Source of the DNA: CAWIMX01 sp963792785
GTDB taxonomy: Bacteria; Acidobacteriota; Vicinamibacteria; Vicinamibacterales; CAVVIG01
NCBI GenBank assembly: GCA_963792785.1
Contig: CAWBXO010000001.1
Coordinates: 1,240,001-1,304,000 of the forward strand
Reading direction: 5' to 3'
DNA: 64,000 bases
The notes below the pieces were generated by a model, which ran no database searches, had not been told where the DNA came from, and was given only the letters and a program-made list of their open reading frames with translations. The position numbers and the translations under genes are program-made. Below, one piece after another: positions 45,564 to 53,773 of the stretch; the stretch's first letter is position 1; each line of letters begins with the position of its first letter.

Positions 45564-45901
45564 CGCGCGGCGGAGCCGCCACGCCCCCTCACTTCGTCTA
45601 CATCGTCCGCTGCGCGGACGGATCCCTGTACACCGGCTACGCGCGCGATCCCAGGAAGCGCGAGTCCGTGCACAACACGGGCAAGGGGGCGAAGTACACC
45701 GCGAGCCGCCGGCCCGTGGTGCTGGTCTACATCGAGCGCCGCCGGACGCTGAGCGCGGCGCTGAAGCGCGAGCGGAAGATCAAAGGCTGGACCCGGAAGG
45801 AAAAGCTCGCGCTGGTCGCTAGTGCGGCAGCTTCGGCCGGAGGCACCCGTAGGTCCACGTCCCGGCCACGGCGCTCGCGATCGCCACGAGCATCACGCTG
45901 A
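45560..45901 (+). CDS. GIY-YIG nuclease-superfamily protein
   Basis: A 113-residue protein with HFVYIVRCADGSLYTGYARDP, YTASRRPVVLVYIE and ALKRERKIKGWTRKEK, close to the one at 38551. The GTG at 45560 overlaps the previous stop as GTGA. The last 25-30 residues are Arg/Ser-rich and lie over the antisense YeeE remnant, so they are probably a run-on tail rather than an original part of the protein. Confidence 0.82.
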   Translation: MTRGGAATPPHFVYIVRCADGSLYTGYARDPRKRESVHNTGKGAKYTASRRPVVLVYIERRRTLSAALKRERKIKGWTRKEKLALVASAAASAGGTRRSTSRPRRSRSPRASR

Positions 45902-46225
45902 TCCCGTTGCCCACGAGCGCGACGAGCGGCCCGGGGCAGGCGCCGGTCAACGCCCAGCCGAGGCCGAAGCACATCTCCTGGATCCGGAACCAGGAGACGA
46001 CCTCCGACTTCCGGCACACGCCGACCCGAAGCCGACGAGAAATCCGCCGACGACGACCAGTACGAATCCCTTGATCGAGAGGAGCGCGCTCCAGGAAAAC
46101 ACGCTGCCGGGCGCGAGGCCCGAGATGTCGGTGATGCCCAGCGCCGCGAGCGACTCGCGCGTGGCAGCCGAGATGGCCGGGGCCGGACCAGCCGCGAACC
46201 CATGCGTCAGCGCGGCGCCGAGCAA
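45819..46225 (-). pseudogene. YeeE/YedE-DUF6691 chimeric remnant
   Basis: One frame (46225 down to about 46020) encodes a YeeE/YedE-like membrane segment: LAALGITDISGLAPGSVFSW and LSIKGFVLVVVGGFLVGFG. Just before the Cys-containing motif it should contain, the reading switches to another frame with DUF6691-like sequence, SEVVSWFRIQEMCFGLGWAL followed by TGACPGPLVALVG. These are normally two adjacent thiosulfate-uptake genes; here they are fused by a deletion with a frame change, so the product is not functional. Confidence 0.75.
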
Positions 46226-46274
46226 GACGCATGATGGTCAGGATCCGGCCCCTACCCTACGGCGCGCTTCTGTT

Positions 46275-46280
46275 ATAGTC
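46275..46280 (+). promoter_or_regulatory. -10 element upstream of the small membrane protein
   Basis: TATAGT lies 38 bases before the GTG at 46319. No clear -35 is seen. The rest of 46233-46318 holds nothing else recognisable. Confidence 0.35.
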
Positions 46281-46318
46281 AATCGGCTGCGGCGGAGTGC
46301 CGCGGCCCTTCAGACACT

Positions 46319-46777
46319 GTGTACGGCGCCGTCCTCACCATTCACTCGTGGATCCGCTGGCTCGCCCTGCTGCTCGGCGCCGCCGCAACGATCAATGCCT
46401 TCCGGGATCGCGCCCAGCCCTCGGCGCGGCCGCCGGGCGCCGGCTGGGACACGATGTTCCAGCTCACGCTCGACGTGCAGCTGCTCTTCGGCCTGCTGCT
46501 CTACTTCGGCCTGAGCCCGTTCACGCGTGACGCGCTGAACGACCTCGCCAACTCGATGCACGTGCCGGCGCTCCGCTTCTGGGCGATCGAGCACATCGTG
46601 TTCATGTTCACGGCGGTCGGGCTCGTGCGCGCGGGCCGGGTGATGGCGCTGAACGCGAAGACGCCGCAGTCGCGCCGCACGCGGCGCCTGACGTGCTTCG
46701 TGCTGGCGATGGTGATCCTGGCGGCGGGAATCCCCTGGCCGGGCCTGTCCTACGGCCGGCCGCTCTTCCGGTTCTGA
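46319..46777 (+). CDS. Small integral membrane protein of unknown function
   Basis: A 152-residue protein with four predicted helices (about 7-25, 47-66, 86-105, 125-142). Conserved-looking residues are HSWIRW near the N terminus and MHVPALRFWAIEHIVFMF in the third helix; the histidines could bind haem, but there is no recognised family. It begins with GTG. Its 3' side is a long hairpin element. Confidence 0.6.
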   Translation: MYGAVLTIHSWIRWLALLLGAAATINAFRDRAQPSARPPGAGWDTMFQLTLDVQLLFGLLLYFGLSPFTRDALNDLANSMHVPALRFWAIEHIVFMFTAVGLVRAGRVMALNAKTPQSRRTRRLTCFVLAMVILAAGIPWPGLSYGRPLFRF

Positions 46778-46784
46778 ACAGAGA

Positions 46785-47003
46785 TCAACCACAGAGACTC
46801 AGAGACACAGAGCCGGACGCTGCGTGCTCGATGCGACGGCCTGCGGAGCAGACCGTCGCGAAGACAGAAAAGGCGGTGGGAACAAGACGTCCGCGGCCCA
46901 GCGTCTTGTTCCCGCCGCCTTTTCTGTCTTCGCGGGCCGCCGTTGGCGGCCCGCATCGAGCACTGTTGGTACCCTCTGTGGCTCCGTGCCTCTGTGGTTC
47001 CTT
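46785..47003. repeat. CACAGAGR element, third copy, with a 32-bp hairpin
   Basis: Outer octamers CACAGAGA, CTCAGAGA, CACAGAGC on the left and CTCTGTGG, CTCCGTGC, CTCTGTGG on the right. Inside, 46858-46889 and 46902-46933 form a 32-bp stem with one G-U, and GGGCCGCC-GTT-GGCGGCCC forms another hairpin. It lies between convergent genes and ends at the stop of the SnoaL-like gene. Confidence 0.9.
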
Positions 47004-47428
47004 CAGGCCGGCCGCGCCTTCAGCACGCCGAGTTGCACCAGCAGTCCGGTGAAGTCGTAGACGCGCTGCTCTTTGACGATCTTGCCGTCCTTCAACTCGT
47101 AATAGAACGCCATCGTGAAGCGGAAGGGCTTGCCCGAGGCGGGCAGGCCCATGAACTCCGCGCCGGCGTGAATGCCGTCCATCTGCACCATCTGCATCAC
47201 GCGGTCGCCGTCGATCACCGGCGGCTCGAACACCATGTGCTTCACGTCGAGCGCCTTGAAGAAGGCGTCGATCGTGCGCGCGGCGACCTGCGGCCCGACC
47301 TGATTGCCGCCGAAGGGGCTCCACACGTTGGCGTCGGCGGCGTAGTCGCCCGCCAGCGCCGAGGCGTCCCGCGCCTCCAGCAGCCGCTGCCGGCGGTCGA
47401 AGAAGCGGACGATGTCGTCTCGCGTCAT
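47003..47428 (-). CDS. SnoaL/NTF2-like protein
   Basis: A 141-residue NTF2-fold protein: an N-terminal helix (VRFFDRRQRLLEARD), YAADANVWSPFGG, and a C-terminal sheet with FRFTMAFYYELKDGKIVKEQRVYDFTG. These folds bind small hydrophobic molecules or act as isomerases or dimerisation domains. ATG 47428 is preferred over the adjoining GTG. It follows the phosphotriesterase-like gene by 12 bases, so the two probably act on one pathway. Confidence 0.8.
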   Translation of the reverse strand: MTRDDIVRFFDRRQRLLEARDASALAGDYAADANVWSPFGGNQVGPQVAARTIDAFFKALDVKHMVFEPPVIDGDRVMQMVQMDGIHAGAEFMGLPASGKPFRFTMAFYYELKDGKIVKEQRVYDFTGLLVQLGVLKARPA

Positions 47429-47440
47429 CACGCAGCCGTG

Positions 47441-48610
47441 CTAGGCCGGGCGCGCCACCTTGGGCACGAACGCGAGGAAGCGCCGCGGGTTGTCCTGCAT
47501 GATCTTCCGCAACACCTCGTCGCTCGCCCCTGCCGCCTTCACCTTCGGCACGAACACCGTGAGCGTCTTGGCGTAGCCGTCGCCGCCGTTCTTCTTGAGC
47601 TGGTTCGCGCCGGAGAAGTCCGACGAGAACAGGAGGTTGTCGGCGTAGCCGTGCTCGATGAGCGTCATGACCATCGGCACCTGCTGCGCGTCGCCGTTGC
47701 CGCCCTGGCGATCGAAACCGATGAACGCGCCCCGCTTGCAGATCATGCGGTGCACCTCGACGGTGGGATCGATGAGGTTGCCGAGGTGGCCGATGCACAC
47801 GCGCCGCGGATCGACGCCCGCGTCCTCGAGCAGGTCGAGCTGCTCGAGCGCCGACTTCCCGGGAATGCCGGTGTGCGTGAAGATCGAGAGGTTCGTCTGC
47901 AGGTGCGCGCGGCCGATGGCGCGGAAGACCTTCCGCTCGTCCTTCGTCATGTAGTCCCACGACCCGATCTCGCCGAACACGCCCACCGGATCGCGCTTCA
48001 CCTGATCCACGAGGCGCTGCACGATCTGATCCTCGCCGAGCGTCGCAATCTCCGGCGGATAGAACGGCTGCGTGTAGTAGCCCGCGCCGGCGACGATGGG
48101 CAGGCCCGAGCGCTGCGAGATCTGCTTCAGGAAGTTGATGTCGCGGCCCATGTCGGGGTGGCCGCCGTCGACGAGGCAGCCGATGCCCTCGCTCTTGGCG
48201 AGGCGCATCTCCTCGGTCATCAGGTCCGCGTCCTGCATGAAGAAGGGGCCCGTCGGCGCCGGGGCGTTGCCACGGCCCGCGCCGGCGCCGCCGCCACGGC
48301 CCGCCCCGCCCCCGCGGCCCGCCGGCGCCGGTTCGAGGGCGTTCTCCGTCCGCGTCTCGGCGGCGAAGCGCGTCCACCTGGGCATGAAGTCCTCGGCGAA
48401 CGACATGTGCTCGTGGAACAGCGTGGCCGCGCCGGCCAGGTCGCCGGGCGCGTAGTCGCGCAGCACCGTCCGGATCACGGCGCCCCGCGGGAACGTCGGC
48501 TCCCCTTGCGCCCAGGCCACGCCCGGCAGCGCGGCCGCGGCCGCCCCCATCCCGAGCAGGGCGATTGCCTCACGCCGGCTCAGCCCGGCCGTCGGTGTGT
48601 CTGTCGCCAT
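47441..48610 (-). CDS. Tat-exported phosphotriesterase-family metalloenzyme
   Basis: A 389-residue amidohydrolase-superfamily protein. The Tat signal SRREAIALLG (residues 11-20) ends near AWA. Metal ligands are H66-x-H68 (FHEHMSF), the bridging position GEIGSWD (Glu, as in E. coli Php, in place of carboxylated Lys), FTHTG, IGHLGN and SSDFSG. Residues about 95-119 are a Gly/Arg-rich insert from low-complexity DNA. Substrate unknown; lactonase or esterase activity is common in the family. Confidence 0.87.
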   Translation of the reverse strand: MATDTPTAGLSRREAIALLGMGAAAAALPGVAWAQGEPTFPRGAVIRTVLRDYAPGDLAGAATLFHEHMSFAEDFMPRWTRFAAETRTENALEPAPAGRGGGAGRGGGAGAGRGNAPAPTGPFFMQDADLMTEEMRLAKSEGIGCLVDGGHPDMGRDINFLKQISQRSGLPIVAGAGYYTQPFYPPEIATLGEDQIVQRLVDQVKRDPVGVFGEIGSWDYMTKDERKVFRAIGRAHLQTNLSIFTHTGIPGKSALEQLDLLEDAGVDPRRVCIGHLGNLIDPTVEVHRMICKRGAFIGFDRQGGNGDAQQVPMVMTLIEHGYADNLLFSSDFSGANQLKKNGGDGYAKTLTVFVPKVKAAGASDEVLRKIMQDNPRRFLAFVPKVARPA

Positions 48611-48659
48611 GGTTCCCCCTCCGGGTGCATTCTACCGTCCCGCTGAACCGGGATCTCCA

Positions 48660-48738
48660 ATGCAACCACGAAGGCCCGAAGGCACGAAGACGCTTTTCTC
48701 TCAGAGATTCTTCGGGTCTTCGGGTCTTCGAGTTGCAT
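48660..48738. repeat. Inverted octamer array downstream of the DUF5916 gene
   Basis: Left units CACGAAGG, CCCGAAGG, CACGAAGA; right units CTTCGGGT, CTTCGGGT, CTTCGAGT. The ends ATGCAAC and GTTGCAT are exact complements. The arms enclose about 16 bases and would form a long hairpin. Confidence 0.9.
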
Positions 48739-48743
48739 CTTTC

Positions 48744-50984
48744 TCAGTGAAGGACGTCGAACAGGTGCGAATACTTCACGATGAACGCGCGGTTCACGGG
48801 CCCCAGGCCTTCGAAGGCCTCCGTGTCGTTGTAGACGATGTAGAGCCCGGTCGCCGCGGACTCCTGCCAGTTGAACCGGAGGTTGGTGGACCAGCGGTTC
48901 GTGCGGTCGTTGTACTGCACCAGCGCCTGGGCGTTCACCTGCGGCGTGAAGTTGTAGGCCGCGCGCGCGCTCACGAGGTTCGTTGTGAAGGCCCCCTGCG
49001 GCAGGGTGATGTCGTTGCGCGTCCAGCGCAGCGACGAGGTGAAGCGCCCGCCCTTCCGCAGGTTGATCGACGGCGCCAGGCTCACCTGCGACCCCGACAG
49101 AAATCCGCCGATGCTCCATTGCAGGCCGCCCGAGATCGGCTTCCGGCGGTCCGTATTGATGATCGTGAACGAGAACGGGCTCCGGTAACTCCCCGCCGGC
49201 ACCACGACGCCCGGATACACCTCGAACGGCTCGCGCAGGCCCTCGTACTGGATGTTGAGGGCCGGGCTGATCGTGTTGCCGTTCTCGAAGTCCCACGCGT
49301 TGTCGATGTGCCAGGTCGCCGTGTCCTGGAAACCGTCGAAGCCCCAGAAGCTCTGATAACTCGTGTGCGGCCGCCACTCGCGCAGCCCGTGGCTCGTGAG
49401 CCACGGCGTGCGCACGTTCTCGTAGTAGCCCATCCAGATCTGGCGGAAGCCTCCGTCGCGCTGGAGGAACCCCACCTCCGGATTGAACGATTCGCCCACT
49501 TCCGTGTACTCGAAGAACGTGCGCCGCGGGCGCGTGTTGTACTCGATGCCGCCGTCGTACGCGTACTGCCGGCCCGTATAGCCCGGCGTCTGGGTCTTCG
49601 CCGCGAAGCCGCTGAACGTGATCGCCTCGCCCACGCCCCACTTCGCATCGGCGCCCCACGTCCGGTTCCAGTCGTTCGGCCCGGCGAGGTCGCCCACGCC
49701 CTGGCGGTTCACGAAGATCCCGCCGACGCTCGACCGGTTGGGCAGGTCCTTGCTGACGCGCGCTGCGAGAAAGTTGTCGCCCGCGGTCTGCCCGACGGCC
49801 TGGGTCTGCATGTCGATCAGGCCGACGTTGACCCCGCCCGCCTTGCCGCTCAGGCGCGCGCCGCCCTGGATCGGCACGAGCGTGCCATTGTCGGTAATGC
49901 CGATCTTGCGGCTGAAGAACAGGTCCACGTCGCCGCTCTTGCCCACGGCGAACAGTCCGCGGTTCTCGAGGAAGAAGGGCCGCTTCTCGGGGAACAGCAG
50001 GTTGAAGCGCGTGAGGTTGATCTGCTGCTCGTCCACCTCGACCTGCGCGAAGTCGGTGTTGTAGGTGAGGTCGAGGTTGAGCGCCGTGGTGACGCCGACC
50101 TTGGCGTCGATGCCCCAGTCGCCTTTGGTGTCGAGCGTGGCGCCGGGCGTGAAGTTGCGGTTCGACGAGCTGATCACGTACGGCATCAGCTTCAGGTTGC
50201 GCGGCGTCTTGAGGTCGAGGCCGTCGAGCTCGCCCGCCGACGACACGCGCGTCAGGTTGTAGATGCGCGACACGGGCGACCAGTACGTTTCCTCGCGCTT
50301 GCGCTGGATGTTGCGGAAGAAGTTCACGCCCCACCGCTGCGGCGCCGGGCCGTAGCGCAGCGTCCGCAGCGGGATCCGGAACTCGGCCTGCCAGCCCGTC
50401 GCGGTGATCTTCGTCTTCACCTCCCACGCGCCGTCCCAGTTCACGTTCACACCCGAGCCCGACCCGCCGCCCGTGCTCCCAAGCGTCGGCGCGCCGCTCG
50501 ACTGGGTCTGCCCCTCGTTGCGCACCTGCGCGTCGTATTCGGCGCCCGCGGAGTTGGTGCCGAACACAAACCCGTTCTGCCGGTCGTGGTAGGTGTCGAA
50601 GACGAGCTCGAAGGAATCCTGGTCGTTCAGGCTCGAGTCGTGCCGCGAGTCCGTGGTGATGATGCGCGACGGATCGCTGTCGAAGCAGACGACGCCGACG
50701 TAGATCGCCTGGTCGTCGTACAGGAGCCGGACCTCGGTGCGCTCGCTGGCCGGCACGCCCTCGGCCGGCTCGACCTGCACGAACTCCGACGCCGGCGTGG
50801 CGTCCTGCCACGCCTGCTCGTCGAGGTTGCCGTCGACCACGATGGCCCCGTCGGCACGCCGCGCGCTCATCCGCCTGGCCGGCGCCGCCGCCGGCGCCTG
50901 CGCCGCCGCCGGCACGACGAGCCCCCCGAGAACCGAGAGAACCCCGAGAACTCTGAGAACCGCGAGAACCCCTTTGTTGTTCAT
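48744..50984 (-). CDS. DUF5916 outer-membrane protein with an N-terminal CBM9-like domain
   Basis: A 746-residue protein: signal peptide (1-29), a CBM9-like sugar-binding fold (about 40-235, DGNLDEQAWQDA, WEVKTKITATGWQAEFRIPL) and a DUF5916 beta-barrel with NTDFAQVEVDEQQINLTRFN and FPEKRPFFLENRGLF. Such proteins are common in acidobacterial and Bacteroidetes outer membranes; function unknown, possibly glycan binding or transport. The h-region of the signal peptide is encoded by a low-complexity array (50921-50973). Confidence 0.87.
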   Translation of the reverse strand: MNNKGVLAVLRVLGVLSVLGGLVVPAAAQAPAAAPARRMSARRADGAIVVDGNLDEQAWQDATPASEFVQVEPAEGVPASERTEVRLLYDDQAIYVGVVCFDSDPSRIITTDSRHDSSLNDQDSFELVFDTYHDRQNGFVFGTNSAGAEYDAQVRNEGQTQSSGAPTLGSTGGGSGSGVNVNWDGAWEVKTKITATGWQAEFRIPLRTLRYGPAPQRWGVNFFRNIQRKREETYWSPVSRIYNLTRVSSAGELDGLDLKTPRNLKLMPYVISSSNRNFTPGATLDTKGDWGIDAKVGVTTALNLDLTYNTDFAQVEVDEQQINLTRFNLLFPEKRPFFLENRGLFAVGKSGDVDLFFSRKIGITDNGTLVPIQGGARLSGKAGGVNVGLIDMQTQAVGQTAGDNFLAARVSKDLPNRSSVGGIFVNRQGVGDLAGPNDWNRTWGADAKWGVGEAITFSGFAAKTQTPGYTGRQYAYDGGIEYNTRPRRTFFEYTEVGESFNPEVGFLQRDGGFRQIWMGYYENVRTPWLTSHGLREWRPHTSYQSFWGFDGFQDTATWHIDNAWDFENGNTISPALNIQYEGLREPFEVYPGVVVPAGSYRSPFSFTIINTDRRKPISGGLQWSIGGFLSGSQVSLAPSINLRKGGRFTSSLRWTRNDITLPQGAFTTNLVSARAAYNFTPQVNAQALVQYNDRTNRWSTNLRFNWQESAATGLYIVYNDTEAFEGLGPVNRAFIVKYSHLFDVLH

Positions 50985-51050
50985 AGATTATGGAGAGGAA
51001 TGATACCCGCGCCGCGCGCGCGCTCGTGTCTTTGAATGTCAGTCGCGTAC

Positions 51051-51086
51051 AAAAAACGGGCCGGTTCAGTTTCCTGAACCGGCCCG
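51051..51086 (-). terminator. Intrinsic terminator of the NHL gene cluster
   Basis: A perfect 13-bp stem (51057-51069 with 51074-51086, loop of four) is followed on the minus strand by TTTTTTG (51051-51056). It lies just after the last NHL gene in the direction of transcription and separates that cluster from the DUF5916 gene. Confidence 0.9.
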
Positions 51087-51149
51087 ACTAGCGACTAGCG
51101 ACTAGCGACGACTTGCGACTTGCGACTTGCGACTTGCGACTTGCGACTA
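51086..51149. repeat. Heptamer array of GACTAGC and GACTTGC
   Basis: Three copies of GACTAGC-type units are followed by five of GACTTGC type, between the terminator and the stop codon of the NHL gene at 51152. Unlike most arrays here it has only one arm. Confidence 0.9.
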
Positions 51150-51151
51150 CG

Positions 51152-52354
51152 TCAGTTCCCCGACGGCCAGACGACGCCCTGGAGCTTCGCCGTGACCGGG
51201 CGCAGGCCCCGGTAGTTGAACTTCTGCACGCGGCGGCCCTGGTAGGTCTCCGTCGTGAAGAGGTTGCCGTGCGAGTCGGTCTCGATGCTGTGCAGCGAGT
51301 ACCACTCGCCGGGGTAGTGGCCGCCCGAGCCGAACGCCGTCAGCTCGGTGAGCGACGCGCGGTCGAAGATGTGGATCTTCTGGTTGCGGCCGTCCGCGAG
51401 GTACATGTACGTCTGCGCGTCGTCCTTCGAGAACGCCACGTCCCAGGTCGAGCCGTCGCCCAGGGAGTCCGGCATCACGAAGATTTCCTTCACGAACGTG
51501 CCGTCGCGGCGGAACACCTGCAGGCGGTCGTTGGTGCGGTCGCAGACGTAGACGAGGCCGTCCTTCGACGGGATGGCGCAGTGCACCGGGCCGCGGTATT
51601 GCGGCTGCGCGCCCTGGCCTGGCGAGTACCGGGCCGGCACGGTCCCGGCGGAGTAGAAGTTGTCGACGGGCTTGTTGCCGTAGGCGCCCCAGTACCGCTT
51701 GAACACGCCCGTGTCGGCGTCGACCACCGCCACGCGGCGGTTGCCGTAGCCGTCGGCCACGAACACTTCGTTGGTCTGCGGATCCACGATGGCCTTGGCG
51801 ACCATGTAGAAGTGCTGGGTGCTGTTGCTGTCGGCCTGGACACCCACATCGCCCACCTTCAGCAGGAACCCGCCGTCCTGCGTGAACTTGAGGATCTCGC
51901 CATCGCCGGCGCCGTTGCCGCCGAGCCAGATGTTGCCCTTGTAGTCCACGGTGAGGCCGTGGTTGGACGAGGGCCACTTGTAGTTGGCCGTGTCCTTGCC
52001 GCCCCACGCACGCAGCATGTTGCCCGCCTGGTCGAACTCGAGGACGGGCGGCGCCATCTTGCAGCACGCCGCCGTGCCCTTGTCGGCCGCCCCCTCGACG
52101 TCGTCGAGCGAGTCGGCGCGGTGGATGATCCAGACGTGGTCGTTGGCATCGATGCCGACACCGATCGTCTGGCCCTGGTACCACCCGTTGGGCAGCGGCT
52201 TGGGCCAGTTCGGATCGACTTCGAAGTACGGAGCCATCACCGTGTTACCGGCCTGCGCGGTCGCGGTCCGTTCGAGCAGCATCTGTCCGACGCCGAGGGC
52301 GCCGAGCACCGCCACGAACGAGGCGCCGATCACGAGGTTACGCGTTCCCTTCAT
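51152..52354 (-). CDS. NHL-repeat protein, peptidyl-hydroxyglycine lyase-like, type A
   Basis: A 400-residue exported beta-propeller. An N-terminal signal (about 1-34) is followed by VDPNWPKPLP, the paired cysteines in AACCKMAPPVLEFD, NHGLTVDYKGNIWLGGNGAGDGE and repeated NHL strands ending VQKFNYRG. It resembles the alpha-amidating lyase family. ATG 52354 has GAGGAG at a good distance. Last of five tandem paralogues; shares the type-A features WGAYG and VHC with those at 53774 and 56175. Enzyme activity is not established. Confidence 0.82.
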   Translation of the reverse strand: MKGTRNLVIGASFVAVLGALGVGQMLLERTATAQAGNTVMAPYFEVDPNWPKPLPNGWYQGQTIGVGIDANDHVWIIHRADSLDDVEGAADKGTAACCKMAPPVLEFDQAGNMLRAWGGKDTANYKWPSSNHGLTVDYKGNIWLGGNGAGDGEILKFTQDGGFLLKVGDVGVQADSNSTQHFYMVAKAIVDPQTNEVFVADGYGNRRVAVVDADTGVFKRYWGAYGNKPVDNFYSAGTVPARYSPGQGAQPQYRGPVHCAIPSKDGLVYVCDRTNDRLQVFRRDGTFVKEIFVMPDSLGDGSTWDVAFSKDDAQTYMYLADGRNQKIHIFDRASLTELTAFGSGGHYPGEWYSLHSIETDSHGNLFTTETYQGRRVQKFNYRGLRPVTAKLQGVVWPSGN

Positions 52355-52381
52355 GAATATTCTCCTCAAATGCACAGGCGG

Positions 52382-53578
52382 CTACATGCCCGGGACGAAC
52401 TTCTGCACGCGCTTGCCGTGGTGCTGCTCGCCCGTGTAGAGGTTGCCGTGCGAATCGGTCGCCACCGCGGACGGCAGCAGGAACTGGCCCGGATACCGGC
52501 CGCCGGAGCCGATCGTGCTGGCCTCGGCGAGCGTGTTGCGGTTGACGACCAGGATCTGCTTGTCGAGGCCGTCGGCGACGAAGAGGTACTGCTGCTGCGG
52601 GTCGCTCGAGAACGCGAGGTCCCACACCGAGCCGAAGGCATCGAGCGCACCGAACTGGCCCGTCACCGCGGCGCCCGTCACGTTCTTGCGCAGCTGCGCT
52701 TCCTTCACGAACGTGCCGTTCTTCTGGAACACCTGGATGCGATCGCTGTTCTGGTCGCAGACGTAGACGAGGTTGTCCTTCGAGAGGTGCACGCACGAGA
52801 CGTCGCGGAACTGGCGGCCCGGGGCCGCGTTCGGATCGTAGGCGCCGCCGCCGGCCGCCGTCGGCTTGTCGCCGGTGCCGCCCCACGACCGCTTGTAGGC
52901 GCCCGTGTTGCTGTCGAACACGACGATGCGGTGGTTGCCGCTGTCGGCGATGTAGACCTCGTTGGCCGGGCCGTCGAGCGCAACGCCCGACGGACGGTTG
53001 AGCGAGGTGTGGCTGTCGGGGCCGCCCTCCATCATGCCGGGCTTGCCGATCTGCAGCAGGAACTCGCCCGAGCGCGTGAACTTCAGCACCTGCGCGTCCT
53101 GGGGCGGGGGCGCCGCCGGCGCGCCGCCGCGGCCACGGCCGCCGCGGCCGGCCGCGGGCGCCGGGGCGGGATCGTAGCCGGCGCCGGTCACCCAGACGCT
53201 GAGGTCGTCGACGGCGATGCCGCCGGGCACCTGCGGCCAGTTGTAGCCCTCGCCGGGGCCGCCGAACGAGATCATCCGCGTGCCGTTGGCGTCGAACTCG
53301 ATGATCGGCGGCGCGGCGACGCAGCACACCGTCGAGCTCGGCGGCGTGAGCATCGCGCCCTTTTCATTGGTCTCGAGCGAGTCCGCGCCGCGATGCACGA
53401 CCCAGACGTTGTCCTGTGAATCCACGGCCAGGCCGGTAATGGAACCGAAGACCTGATTCTCCGGCATCGGCTTCGGCCAGAGCGGGTTCACGTGCAGCGA
53501 CGGACCTTGCGCGTAGCCCACGCCCACGAAGAGCGCGGCAACACCGGCCGCCAGAAGAACGGTACGCGTCCGACTCAT
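52382..53578 (-). CDS. NHL-repeat protein, peptidyl-hydroxyglycine lyase-like, type B
   Basis: A 398-residue exported beta-propeller with a cleavable signal (GVGYAQ). Type-B features are VNPLWPKPMPENQVFGSITG, the CC pair in VCCVAAPPIIEFD, WVTGAGYDPAPAPA and a Gly/Arg/Pro/Ala-rich loop (about 143-160). The propeller closes with GEQHHGKRVQKF. Its nearest relative here is the gene at 54991. 27 bases separate it from the next type-A gene, so they are co-transcribed. Confidence 0.82.
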   Translation of the reverse strand: MSRTRTVLLAAGVAALFVGVGYAQGPSLHVNPLWPKPMPENQVFGSITGLAVDSQDNVWVVHRGADSLETNEKGAMLTPPSSTVCCVAAPPIIEFDANGTRMISFGGPGEGYNWPQVPGGIAVDDLSVWVTGAGYDPAPAPAAGRGGRGRGGAPAAPPPQDAQVLKFTRSGEFLLQIGKPGMMEGGPDSHTSLNRPSGVALDGPANEVYIADSGNHRIVVFDSNTGAYKRSWGGTGDKPTAAGGGAYDPNAAPGRQFRDVSCVHLSKDNLVYVCDQNSDRIQVFQKNGTFVKEAQLRKNVTGAAVTGQFGALDAFGSVWDLAFSSDPQQQYLFVADGLDKQILVVNRNTLAEASTIGSGGRYPGQFLLPSAVATDSHGNLYTGEQHHGKRVQKFVPGM

Positions 53579-53638
53579 TACGTCTCCTCCTCAATCCGCG
53601 GCCGAGCGGCGCACGGGTAGTGCCACTTGCGAGCGTGT

Positions 53639-53644
53639 AAGTAT
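53639..53644 (-). promoter_or_regulatory. Candidate -10 element before the second NHL pair
   Basis: TATACT on the minus strand lies 61 bases before the ATG at 53578; TTGGCG is 16 bases further upstream as a possible -35. Together with the terminator at 53706 this splits the NHL cluster into at least two transcripts. Confidence 0.4.
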
Positions 53645-53705
53645 ACGCCGATTGCTCAGATCGCCAAGCCAACGAAGTTTTGGCGAAAGAGCCGGCAGAT
53701 CTCCA

Positions 53706-53743
53706 CAAAATACAACGGGGCGCGGACTGACGTCCGCGCCCCG
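53706..53743 (-). terminator. Intrinsic terminator between NHL genes
   Basis: A perfect 12-bp stem (53716-53727 with 53732-53743, loop TGAC) is followed on the minus strand by GTTGTATTTT, a moderate T-rich tail. It lies after the gene at 53774. Confidence 0.8.
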
Positions 53744-53773
53744 TGCCGAAGCGGAAGTGTTACGCCGAGCGCG

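Noticed and set aside
46785..47003. Short open frames across the CACAGAGR element
   Set aside because: They arise from the hairpin sequence on both strands and show no protein-like composition.
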